Shown: piece after piece, positions 1-11,300 of the stretch
Layout of the letters: each line of letters opens with the position of its first letter
How positions within the stretch are numbered: the stretch's first letter is position 1
DNA from: Eudorina sp. 2006-703-Eu-15
Lineage: Eukaryota; Chlorophyta; Chlorophyceae; Chlamydomonadales; Volvocaceae
Assembly (NCBI GenBank): GCA_003117195.1
Contig: BDSI01000013.1
Coordinates: forward strand, 1,273,146-1,337,145
Direction of reading: 5' to 3'
Length of the DNA stretch: 64,000 nucleotides
Position numbers and translations under genes: made by a program
The notes under the pieces: generated by a model
Database searches by the model: none
The model's input: only the letters and a program-made list of their open reading frames with translations
Told to the model about the DNA's origin: nothing

Positions 1-3000
1 TGCGGGCCAGTCGAACGCAACCTTCCCGGCGGGCGCCCGCACCCCAGCCGGCCCTCCTTTCCCCCGCTGTCGTTATCACGGCTAGCTTTCGACACGGCCC
101 GACAACAACCGCCCCGACGGCCGCAGCAGCCCCACAGGAGGCCCCATGAGGCCGCACCTGGTCCGGCCTGCAGAAGATGTGCGCATCGTCCTGCTGGAAG
201 CGGCGCACCCGGGTCAGCCCCTGGAGCGCGCCGCTGAACTCGTTGCGGTGCAGCACGCCGAAGTCCGCCAGGCGCAGGGGCAGTTCGCGGTAGGAGCGGG
301 TGCGGTTGGCGAACATCAGGCAGTGGCCTGCAGACGGGGCAGGGGGTCGGGGGTTGGTGTCGGTAGAGCTTTGGTAGGCACGACAGAGGAACGCCGCTGG
401 CTGCCAGGGCAGGGTTCCGATGAAAGGTTGGCAGTGCCAAGACCGCGCCCGACGCGATAGCAATGCGTCCACTTTGTGTGTCATCAACTGTGTTTCGACG
501 GGAACCCCCTGGAACCGGTACAACCCACTGGTTGGGGTTGGGCTGAAGAGGTCAGATCAGGCGGGCCGCAGGGGCCGCATCAACAGCGGTACGTACCCGG
601 GCAGTTCATGGGCTTGAGGCCGAACTCCTGCTTCTCAATCTCAAAGGCAAACATGTTTTCCCGGTAGTGGTCCGCGTGGCCCGACGTCTTCCACAGGTCG
701 AAGTTGTAGATGTTGGGCGTGATGACCTCCTCGTACTCATACTGCCAGTACTTCTCCCTGACAGGTGCGGGGCGACAGCGGCACACGAGCACAGGTTGAC
801 CACCCGCTTTGCGAGCCACCAGCGCTGTTGAGCCCTGCGGGCCCGTCTGGCCCCATGCGGCTATCGGGGTCCATCGAAACAATCCGCGAGCCACCCGTGG
901 CCACGCCACCTCTAGGCCCTGGGACACACTCGCCCTGTTTGGGTCGGGCGGGTCTCTTCTGTCTTCTATGCACACTCGCCCCGGGGAACGGCGATGCGCC
1001 AACCGGGCAGAGAGTCGACCGTTTTGGAAGTGCATGGTCATGTCGGTCCCGCTCACATCCGGGGCGTCCCCACCCCTCCCAAGTGTCGAGGGCCCTGGGC
1101 GACGTGTGCAGTCGTGACGGCGCACCCCCTTCCTCGAGAAGAAAACCTGCTCACCAAAATACGGTCACGTCCGCATTGACCGCACCCACTGCATGCCTCG
1201 CTCCCTCCGTCCCTGCGCGTTCCAGGGTCCCCCTGTCGCCGCACCCCAAACCCTTATCGAGCGACGCGCTCGGCGCAGCCGGCTGCAGCCCCTGGAGCAG
1301 AGCTCACCTGATGAAGCCGACCAGGGTGTTGTAGATCCGGGCGCCGTGCGGCAGGAAGAAGCAGCTGCCCGGGGACAGCGGGTGGAAGAAGAACAGCTCC
1401 TGTTGCACGCCCAGCACGCGGTGATCGCGCTTCTTGGCCTGTGGTGGGAAAGTGGGCGGGGATTAAAGCCCAGACACACCCAGTCCGGAGACAAATCGGC
1501 GGGGAGAGGATGGCTGGGTGGTGCGGTGAGTGAGTGTGACAACGCGGGTCGTACTGACATGACATGAACGTTACAGCGGACCCCAAAGGGACTTGCATGA
1601 GGGGCTGCCAAGCTGACGGGCAGAGCGGCGCAGCGATTCCCGCTGTGGTGGATGGGAGGCATCGGCCCTCGCCATACGCTGTTCGCCGGACGCACCCGGA
1701 ACACGGCTTCTGGTCTTGCCGGTGCGCCCCGGCACCAACGTATCCCAGTGCAGTGCTTGGCTCCCTCAGCACCTGCCCGTTGGCCAACCAGTTTGTACGG
1801 CCCGTATGCGCCTGCCTGAGTGCAGTTTCTCACCCGTTCGACCTTCTAAACCCTCTTACTCAGGCAGCGGTTTTTTCACGAGTCGCCAACCAAACTGTGC
1901 TTTCTTTGTCCGTGTCATGCTGTCATCGCATTTCGTCCGTGTAGTCGCACCTTCCAAGGCAACCGCAGCCCGTGTCCGCTCCCTCAGACCCCCAAACCCA
2001 AAACCCACTTTGGCATGATGCTCATCCAGCCACGCCCCCTATTCATCACCATCACCCAAACCGCATTGGTCGGCCCGTCCTGGACCCGGCCCGGTCCCCC
2101 CCCACACACACGGCCCCCACCCACCTCCTCCATGCGGTGCTGGTACTCCTTTAGCAGCTTGGGCTCCGGGAACGTAATGCCGTACACACGCTGCAGCGGC
2201 TCCCGCTTGACGTCACCTCGCCAGAAGGCCCGCGACATGGACGTCACCGCCGCGGCCTTCAAATATGACGTGGACGGCAGGTGTGGGCCCGAGCACAGAT
2301 CGACCATAGGGCCCACCCGGTAGATGGTGATGGTGGCGTCCGCCGGGAGGCCCTGAATGATCTCGATCTGAGGGAGGCGTCCGTTTCCAGGAGAGTGGCG
2401 GGGTCAGGGCGGGGAAGAGCGCATTGGCCGACACACATTGCTACTTCTGACTGCCGGTGCGAAGATCCGATGGCGGGGGCAAGGCGCGTGCCGTGTGTCA
2501 TGTCCGGGTGTTGACGTTGCAAAGCCGCGGGGCGCGAGGCACACAAAACCACGCATGGTACATGGGTTGGGTAGGCCGGAGCATGCGCGTTGCGGTAAGC
2601 GGAAACAGGCGCGCGGGCCGTTCCGGAAACGTCCGGCCGGGAATTCACCTTGCAGCAAGGACCCCCTCTTTGCTTCCCGCACGGCACTGGACCTCTACAG
2701 AAAGTTGGTGGCGTTTGTTTGCAGAAGTACGCGTTACCGTTGGGGGGCTGACCCCCACCGACCCGCTCCTCATCAGCATCCCCCCCCCCACTTGTTGTCC
2801 CCGCCACTCCGCCACCCCCCGGGCTGCAGGCGCACCTTGAACTTGTTCTCCTGGAACATGGACAGCGCCTCATCCCTGGACACCACCACGCGCTGGAACT
2901 TCTGGCCCTCCTTAACCGCCTGCGGGCAGGTGGACGCGGGAGACCCGGGCAGGACGCAGGTGCGAGGTGCGCGGGAAGACACGAGTCAGGCGGAGCGCGA

Positions 3001-4310
3001 AAGGGGGGACGGGACAGGATTGTCTCGGACGCAACCGCCCCTCCCGCCAGGTGGCGTCGCCCCACGTAATCGCAGTGCCGGAAATCGATCGCTTTCGCAT
3101 GTTCATGTTCATGTTCATGGTATTGCCTAATTTTGGCAGGTGTCGTGCAGATCCGTTTCCATGTGTGTTGGACGCGCCCATCCAAGGTATGGTGTGCCCG
3201 TAACAACCATGCGAATCGGAATCAACACCACCTGCCGTCGCCCCATTCCCGGACCGGGCCCAAGAACCGTTATCCAGCAGCTCCCTCCCACGCACCGACT
3301 CGTAGCGCTTCTCGATGCGCGACTTGTCGGCATCCGTCAGCGTACGATCGCCCATGTGGCAATCGTAGTAAAAGCCCTCCTCCAACGCCGGGCCGATGGT
3401 CAGATCTACGCCGTACTCGAGCTCCAGAACCTGACCCAGCACGTGGGCAGAGCTATGCCAGAAGGCCTGTGGGAAGGGTGTGGGGCGTGGCGTGAAGAAG
3501 CGAATGGTCGTGGGGTTAGGAAGTGGCAAGGGCGACGTGTAGCAGACGTGCCCACGCATCGACCCAGATCGGGTAGGGTAAAGAGAACTAAGCACATCGG
3601 TAACCCCACGGATGTTCGTGCTTTCCATGGGGCGCGCATGACACGTAGGATGGGCATTTGGGAGACGTCCGTGGGGACTGGCCGCTGCACGACACGATTC
3701 GGGAAGTACTACCCGGACAACTAGCCTTCCGCGTGCCATACCATAGACACCTGAAGAAAGCAATTTCTCCCCCCCCCCAAATGGCACAGAAAACCGTTGT
3801 GTACAGGAAATCCGCAACCTCAGTTTTCGAGCGGGAGCCGTCAGGGCTGTTCGGAACCTGGTTTGGCGACAACTGCAGTAGATTCATATCATATTCCAAT
3901 TTTCCATAAACTCCAAAACACTCCATACTCCAATTTTCCATAAACTCCAAAACACTTACATCGCGCCCCTCAGCGTCGTCGAAGCTAAAGAGTTTGAGTG
4001 CGCAGTCGCCCTCGAGCGGACGAAGCAAGTCCCACGGCTGGCCGTCCACATCCGCGACTACAATCTTCTTCGCCAGGCTAGCGGAAATCTCCTTGGCAAT
4101 ATCCATTGGCGTGGTGACTCCCTTAATGGCCGCCCGTTCCTTGCCATCGGGCATGATCACTTTAATAGGCTCGTTGGCGGCCTTTGCCGCATCTAAATTT
4201 GCTAATTGACGAGCATATAGCTGTTCAAAGACTTCTATACGCTTCTTGTAGTAAGGACTCTTCTCTGCCACGCTGAGCGCAGCAATGTCGGCAGCGACCC
4301 CGTCCGCCAT
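1..4310 (-). CDS. Threonyl-tRNA synthetase (3' part beyond window)
   Basis: Charges tRNA-Thr with threonine. Seven exons are visible: 3960-4310, 3296-3466, 2836-2919, 2125-2367, 1308-1438, 597-757 and 158-327. They join in frame to 437 codons, and the gene continues past base 1. Order: N-terminal helix, TGS domain (about residues 45-117), editing/SAD domain with the HSSAH metal motif and the C-x3-H of LCSGPHL, then the class II core with [14 protein letters not shown], zinc-type MNCPGH and motif 2 (LHRNEFSG). The [10 protein letters not shown] and GSCFFLPHG blocks resemble eukaryotic cytosolic enzymes. The start at 4310 gives MADGVAADI directly before the TGS region with no clear transit peptide, so I infer a cytosolic (possibly dual-targeted) form. 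It is divergent from the GNAT gene. Intron 4 carries a retroelement-tail relic near 1558-1598. Confidence 0.95.
1558..1598 (-). mobile_element. Interspersed repeat end inside ThrRS intron 4
   Basis: On the minus strand reads TCCCTTTGGGGTCCGCTGTA and ACGTTCATGTC, matching the repeat end at 32629-32680 over about 30 bases with few changes. It lies in the intron between exons 4 and 5 of the synthetase gene. Confidence 0.45.
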
Positions 4311-4628
4311 TGTAATTGAGTATTACAGGCAGCAGGTTCAGTGTACTAGTGAAGGAACGAATCACATTCGTTTTGCATGTTTTGCAAGCTCCAGGCCTGT
4401 CACGACATGGTTCCGAAACTGGGACGAAAGTCAGCAGGACGGCCTGGCCCAGCCAATTTCCAAGCAGGAAGTAACAGAGCGCAAAATGCATGTGTCCGTA
4501 TGATGCATAATAGAATGAAGCATTTGGGTAAAATAACCACCCGGACACGCTTGGTGTTTGGGCCCCCACAAACAAGGCTAGGCCTGCGATCAACCGTCGC
4601 CGCATCGCATTGTTGCCAACGAACAGAT
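4311..4628. promoter_or_regulatory. Divergent intergenic region, ThrRS / GNAT
   Basis: These 318 bases separate the start codons of two divergently transcribed genes, so both promoters and 5' UTRs must lie here or in unseen upstream exons. I see no convincing TATA box; the AT-richer stretch around 4495-4540 is the only candidate core. Position and orientation support the call, not a recognised motif. Confidence 0.45.
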
Positions 4629-5826
4629 ATGGAGGTCGCACGTATGGGCTCTTGCGGTAGCTCTGACGTGGTGGATAGGTGCCTGGACGTTATTGGACAC
4701 GCGTTCCTCACTCAGCCCAGCACAACCATGTACCTGTCTGACCCGCTGAGCGATGGGTTTCGCTTCTGGCGGACTATGGCATCGGAGATCCTTGCCTTAC
4801 ATCCCAATGAGAGTCAGTCCTTGTACTACTTGACTGACGAGGAGGGTCAGCCGCACGCCGCGGCCCTTGCCTGCACCTGGCGCCCGGGGAATGCCTTCAG
4901 CATGCCCCAAACGGATGCCATGATGCGTCCAGAAATGCAAGCGGAGTGGGACGCGTGTGGCACTCTCTGGTACGTCAATAGTGCGGGCGCAGAGTTGCCC
5001 AGCGGGTCACGAACATGGGGCTCGAAGGCTGCCTCAACAGATGAGCGCCCGCGGACAATACCATTGGATGTTGAATGTCATACGCGTCTCGCGGCCCTCG
5101 GCACCAGGGAGACTGTCCTCACCGAGCGCCCACGCAGGCACTGAATTGACCGTGTGCCTGTACGGCGGTTGGATCACCGTGGATGCTCACGGGCTCACCA
5201 TGCATACGCGTACTCATGCACATCGTGAGGCATGCTGCCTCCTGCATCATCTGTTCGAACCCCGCTAGACCCGATTTCTCACGACGAAGTCCACATAAGC
5301 CGCGCTCCCCCTTGGACTCGGAACCTCGCGCTTCGGATCCCGCAGGCGCGTTTTCAAACCCACCTTGCCCTCGCCTCACTCCCGACGTGCTGCGCCACAC
5401 ACTTGCCTGAGGGCCGTGTTCACGATCTTGCTGTGCTTTGACCCCGTGCTCCGCCCTCCGTCCCCCGCCCCTCGTCTTCCGGTTCCGCATGTACCCAGGG
5501 GCGAGCTGTTGCACGACACGTTCACAAAGCACGGCAACTTCGTCAACGTTGACTTCATCGCAGTACTCCCGGAGCGCTTCGGAGCCGGGCTGGGCCGCCG
5601 CCTGCTGACTGCCATCCTGTCGGACGCAGACGCGGCGGGGCAGGCCGTGTTTCTGGCCGCGTGCGGTCGGCGCAACGCGCACTGGTACGCGCGTTACGGC
5701 TTCGAGCTGCTGCACTACTACCACTACGCCGTCCCGGAACTACCCGGGCGCTGCGAGCTGATCTTCATGGTTCGACCGCCGCGGGCGGCCCCAGCGGCTG
5801 CGGGGACCGACCCGTCAGCGCCGTAG
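4629..5826 (+). CDS. GNAT-family N-acetyltransferase
   Basis: Predicted acetyl-CoA-dependent N-acetyltransferase; the substrate cannot be read from sequence. Two exons, 4629-4969 and 5499-5826, give 222 residues. The phase-2 junction recreates a Trp codon (GTLW then GELLHDTF). The C-terminal half holds GNAT motif A: the beta strand FVNVDFIAVLPE followed by the R-x2-G-x-G acetyl-CoA pyrophosphate loop in ERFGAGLGRRLL, then AHWYARYGFELL, typical of the motif B region. The length fits a single GNAT domain. No signal or transit peptide is obvious. The first ATG in the open frame was taken as start (MEVARMGS). The 529-base intron uses GTACGT and an AG at 5498. Confidence 0.82.
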
Positions 5827-8356
5827 CTCCCTCCTGCCGGCGGCGCACCGCCAACGATGGGGCGCCCGAGGGCGGCTCCTGCATGCCCCGCCTACAGCGT
5901 CAACAGACGGCTTCGAGGGGTCTTGGCACTGGCATTGGCATTGGGCGTCGGGCAGGGCTGCCTTGGACGACGGCCCGATCTGACAGGATCGGACCGACCG
6001 GTGCCACTTCCTGCCATTGTGGGCCCTGGAACTTTCGCTCCTGCACGTTCGCGTGGGCTCTTGGATCTGGTATTGGGACCTAAGCGAGAGGCAGCTGGCA
6101 GGCGGCACGGCTGCGTGGTGGCGGGCGGCAGCGGAGATCGCTCCCCCATGGATGGACTGGGCGGCCTCGTATCTGTGGGACTGACCGGGTCGGCAGGTCG
6201 CGGTGCCGCCCCGTCCGGGTAGCGTGGCTGTGATGCCCGGCAGATGCGTCTGTGGCCGCGTTGGCATGACTGCCAAACGGCCCAGTCGATTGGGGCCGGT
6301 GCCCCTCGATCGGGGCCGGGGCCAAGTTCGGTCAAAGACGCAATGGGGGCTCAGTGCTCAGTACCATGTGAGGGCGGAGTGGGAAATGTGGAGTGCGGGG
6401 TACGTGCCTGGCAGGCAAACGCGTTTCCCCATGTCGAAAACGTGTGTCTGTGGGGGCCTGGGTGGAAACACGAGGCGGAATAAACCGTTGCGTTTCGGGT
6501 GTTACGGAATCCAAAGTTGGGAATGTATGCACGCATGTCGTCGCATGATTCATAAATGGTTAAGTACCGTATTCATATCTTCATCCTAAGTATACATCAG
6601 GCGGTGAATTACCATTGTGGTGCTGTGGAGATTTCATTCTCGTTGCGCGCAGTTGCGCACCTTGTACTGTGTCGAAGGGATTGAACGTTGCGGCGGCTGA
6701 CGGCTCCGAAGCTAGCGTGCAGGGCCAGCTAGCTGGGTCGCCTTCTCCCGCCCTGGCGGTCGTGCTGAGTCAGCACGAGCGGACGCAGGCTCTCGCCCTT
6801 GCAGCACACCAGGAGCCTAACACCGAACGGTTCATCTGCGTACAATCGTTTCGGTTGCATGTCATTGCGGTTGCATTCGTTGTTTTTCGGTTTTTTCTGG
6901 GCGTTCGCGGCCAGGGCAAGGCTTGTGTAGGGGTGGGAGCAGAAGTCGCTGTAGAACCCTAGCACTGGATCACCGTTCATGGAGGGTATGTAGAAGCGAT
7001 GTGCAGGGTCTGGACGTGGGCCGAGGAGATCCATTCGGCAGTTGAGCAATTTCTCGCCCTGTGGTACGTGTCTGCGGCTGCCGCACCGTACGACACGCGC
7101 ATGCCATCCATGCAAGCAGTTTCTGTGCCCCTACGCGTCACCAGTGATCACGGCCGATCTCAACGACCACCTGACACACAAATGGGATTCCTCGATCGAC
7201 GAGCTTAAGAAGAATCCCTTAGCCCACACGTCAGCTAGCTTGCCGTACAGGATTGTGCAACGGGGATTTCGGGGACGCATGACAGGCTCAGACGGAGAAT
7301 AAGCCTGCCAAGGAAGCTGTCGCTGAGAAGTAATGGACCTGAACCGATATTATGCGGCAACGAGTATGCAAGTCTATTTCTTGCACTGTTCAGCGCGGAG
7401 TACTGCACCTGGTACTATGTACAAGACCACTGGCTGTCGCCGGTAATGGGCAGGCCCGTGGGCGATGCATCAGGCCCTTGAGTTCACGGTCAGCTAGCTC
7501 GGGGCCTTTCCGTACACCCAGGGCAACCCCGCACGGCCCATCGCGCCACGCGCCACCGTCACCCACCACAGCAAGCTGCTCGCTCTTTTGCCTCATCGGT
7601 TCTCACAACGCTGGTTAACAGACGAAGGGCATCTCTTCAGAGCCTACCGTATCTGGCCAGTCAGCACAAACCTAAACCCGGATACCTATCAGCCGCCGAA
7701 ATCTACCCCATCCATTGGACATCACACACTGGCAACCCACCACCGCAAACTGCCCTGTGTTACCTACGCCATCGCATGAGGGGGTACGTCTCACCATACC
7801 TGCAAGCAGCATGTGTTCTACGCTGCTGCCCCGCTCAACCACGAACTCACCATGGCACCACATCACCTACCTCGACACCGCATCCGTAGTTCCGTGCCAC
7901 GCCCTCCCACCCCCCTGCCGCCAGTGCCCGCGACGAGGAAGCACGGCGGGGGGCTGTTCCGCAACCCCTCGGCGCCCGGGACGGGGCTTGGGCTTCCTCA
8001 GCCAATGAAGCAGTACCAAGTCTTACACTTGAGCAGCGGTTCTACGGACATGGACGGCGGGGAACCGCGCACGTAGGCAGCCTACGCTCGCGAGAACGCC
8101 ATCATCAGCGGCGGCCGGCGAGTGCGATCACAGCTGGACCCCGTCCACTGCTCGTCAAGGTACCCTCGTCAGGCGCCTTGGCGGCCTGTATCGTGCCGTA
8201 CATACATCGAAGACAGCGCGAGCGCGGTTGTGCAGGTGGGCCCGGACCCCTGACGCCAATAGATATGTACGGCATGACATACAGCTGTGTATGTGGTACG
8301 GAATTTCCAGTACAAATATATATTTTCGAATGTCTAAGATAACCAGGTGGAGGCTC
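5827..8356. other. Gap between convergent GNAT and LPMO-like genes
   Basis: Holds the 3' UTRs of the two flanking genes and about 2 kb in which I see no supported gene. Short frames exist on both strands (for example 7042-7302 + and 6729-7115 -) but none has a recognisable family motif or plausible splice partners. The stretch 6480-6620 is AT-richer than its surroundings. No tRNA, tandem array or element end was recognised. Confidence 0.5.
8023..8027 (-). terminator. Candidate TGTAA polyadenylation signal (LPMO-like gene)
   Basis: The complement reads TGTAA, the volvocine polyadenylation motif, about 330 bases after the predicted stop at 8357. It is the nearest such motif I found downstream. 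One pentamer alone is weak evidence. Confidence 0.35.
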
Positions 8357-11300
8357 TTAGGGGGCGTGAAGGCGCCTGCCCAAGCCGCAGGCAGCCGCAT
8401 AGCTGGCGGTGTAGCAGCCCCATGCGTCAGCGCCGCTGCGCAGGCAGCCCGCGCATTGCTCCACCTCGCACAGGCTGCCGTACCGTGACGTACACTCGCC
8501 GCAGGCCCAAGCGCCGGCCTTGTCGGCCACGCAGCGCAGGCAGGCATCACGTTTGGCGGCGCTGCCGCCCGATCTCTGCGGGGGGGTGGCCACGAACACC
8601 GGCGGCTGCAGATCAGTCCTGACAGCACTAAACACGGGGCTGCATTGACCATGCCACACCGCATTCATCAACATCATGTTGTTAGCCTTGTATCCTTTGT
8701 AATATTGGATAATCTTCCAACTCGCGTCCCTTCCGCAAGTCGCCCCTCACTGGTTGGTGGGGTTGTGTCTCTTTCCAAATACCGTAACCCCTCGGTACCG
8801 CCCTCACATCGAAGCAAGCTCCGCAGTCCCAGGCGTTGCCGCCCAGCCGGGTGCAGTTGGCGCACAAGGTCATGGCGGCGGCATCCGGGGACTTGGCCGC
8901 GCACACAGAGGAGCAGCCGCTGCCCAGGCCGGCGGCCGCGCAGCTCAGACAGCCCAGGAGCACGTCCTGCACGTGTACGGATGTACGGCATATAGTGAAA
9001 CCACGAGTGCGGCGTGGCGCCTGAGGTCTGTAATGTGAATGAAGCTCTAGAGAGACGGGGGGGATTGCAAGCGGTCTGCAGTGGCACCGCCAAGTGTCTA
9101 AAAGATAGCTGGAAGCGTCTGGAAGGAATGTGGCAGCAGAGGACGTGATGGTTGTTTGAGTCGGAAAGCAAAACCCCGCTGATGCCTTAATTCCACCTGC
9201 CGAAGACTGTCAACCGTTCGCGACCCCACTCCATCCCCCAAGGTTTACGGCGCCCTGCACGAATGCGGAACGGTCACTTCATCCATTCGTACATGCCTCC
9301 ACTGCGTTCTGGAGAAGTTAAGGGTGCGAGATACCTATCCATACCCCCGAGCCTCTGGCGAACGTACGCCCGCCACTGACCCACCACTGACCCACCACTG
9401 ACCCACCACTGACCCACCACTGACCCACCACTGACCCACCACTGACCCACCACTGACCCACCACTGACCCACCACTGACCCACCACTGACCCACCACTGA
9501 CCCACCACTGACCCGCCACTGACCCGCCACTGACCCACCACTGACCCACCACTGACCCACCACTGACCCACCACTGACCCACCACTGACCCACCACTGAC
9601 CCACCACTGACCCACCACTGACCCACCACTGACCCACCCTGGTTGTGGCGGTCGCGAAGCAGTTGTGGCAGGTCCATGGGTCGGTGGCCCCCGCGGCGCA
9701 CTGCTGGCAGGGCAGCTCCAGGCCGGTGCCCAGTCGGCCGGAGACGGAGGCAGCGAGGCGGCTGCACTCGGAGCACTTCCACTCAGTGGGGGGACACAAA
9801 GGCGCGGGGGGGGAGGGAGGGCGCGGGGGAGACGGCGCGGGGCTGGGTGGCGATGGCCGCGGAGACGGCGGCGGCGCAGGGCTGGGAGGCTGAGGGGAGC
9901 TGGCCCGAGGTGGGGAAGGAGACGGCGGCCGGGGCGGCGCCAACGAGCTGGGTGGCGGTGGTGGTCGTGGTGAGGGTGATGGTGGCGGTGGTGGTCGTGG
10001 TGAGGGTGATGGTGGCGGTGGTGGTCGTGGTGAGGGTGATGGTGGTGGTGGTGGTCGTGGTGAGGGTGATGGTGGTGGTGGTGGCTGGGAGGCTCCAGTG
10101 GGTGGCCCGATGTACACATCTGCGGCGAGTGGGACCGGGACATTGGGGTAGAGGCCGAGCCAAGAGTCGCCGGCGCCAGGGAACTGCCCCCTTGGGGCGC
10201 ACGGCGTCCTGGCGCCAGGGGGACTTCCATCTTTCCCCGGTGGGTAGGGCACAGGTTTCGGGCACCACCTGTGCAGCGTGTGCAGGGTGTGCTTGTCGCG
10301 GCTGCCCGCTGCACATCACGTGCGCGGGACCTACTGGGGCTCTTGACCGCCCGATAGCACATGCCGAGTTCCTGAATGCATATCATTTGGATCCAGGATC
10401 CATGTAAATCCTATGCGTTCCAAGGCAGGGCCCTCCGTCTGCAGCTGTGGAACACGGAAGCTCAGGGAAGCCTATCCTCCTCGCCCTGACACAGTCGACG
10501 CATGACCGCCTCCCGGGGGTTGACGATGTTAACTCTTCGATCTTCCGTCTCAATCATTGCCATGCCTCTTTATCCTCCTGACGCCTGAACACCCTCTCAC
10601 GTTCTGGGATTAACCCGGAAGCAGGCTTACTCGGATACTCTGGCATCCGCCCATTCCCGCTCCGCAAGTGTCGACCCCTCCCCTCAGCGTACCGCGCTCC
10701 GCTTCCGTGCTGCCTGTGCTGCGGCCGTACCCCCCCACCCCGCCGCCTCCCCGCAGCCCCCACGCAGCCCCCACCCACCCGCGCAGTTGTTGAACTGCTC
10801 CGTCTGTGTGATGCTGGCGCACTGCCCCGCCCCGTTGACGCTCTTGCCGCACTCGCCGTCCACATCCTCCGCCAGGGACTCGCAGGGCAGGTAGCAGTTC
10901 TGGTAGCCCACCCACCACCTGAATCCGGGTTCAGAACGGAAGGGAAGGGGGGTTCAAGTGCGAGGTTGCTACAAAGGGTGCGAACCGTGGACCGGCAGGT
11001 AGACAGCATATTGTTGAACATGATGAGTCACCGAATATATCGTCACCCAGTACGGCATCCAGTACGGCACGGCATCCAATCCGACACCCAGGACGGTGTG
11101 AGCGTACTGGACAGCAATCTGAGATGAATGAATGAGCTCATGGAGGTCACAGCGGGTGCCCCAACCAGAGCCATCTCTAGCTGCCCAGATGCCCAGGTGA
11201 TGGACAGGATACATTCACCACCCACCCACCCACCCACCCACCCACCCACCCACCCCCACCCCCCCCCCCCACCCACCCACCCACCCACCCACCCACCCAC

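Noticed and set aside
580..1125. Single-exon reading of the ThrRS fragment ([10 protein letters not shown] region) as a stand-alone gene
   Set aside because: The first half is intron; the family-like part is one internal exon (597-757) of the synthetase.
5225..5275. TGTTCGAACCCCGC resembling a tRNA B box
   Set aside because: No matching A box, acceptor stem or cloverleaf; it lies in the GNAT intron.
5815..6335. Overlapping Arg/Pro-rich frames downstream of the GNAT gene
   Set aside because: GC-rich frames on both strands without motifs, splice partners or start context; probably 3' UTR and spacer.
9370..9639. Possible CRISPR array
   Set aside because: Units are contiguous 11-mers without spacers, and the context is a spliced nuclear gene.
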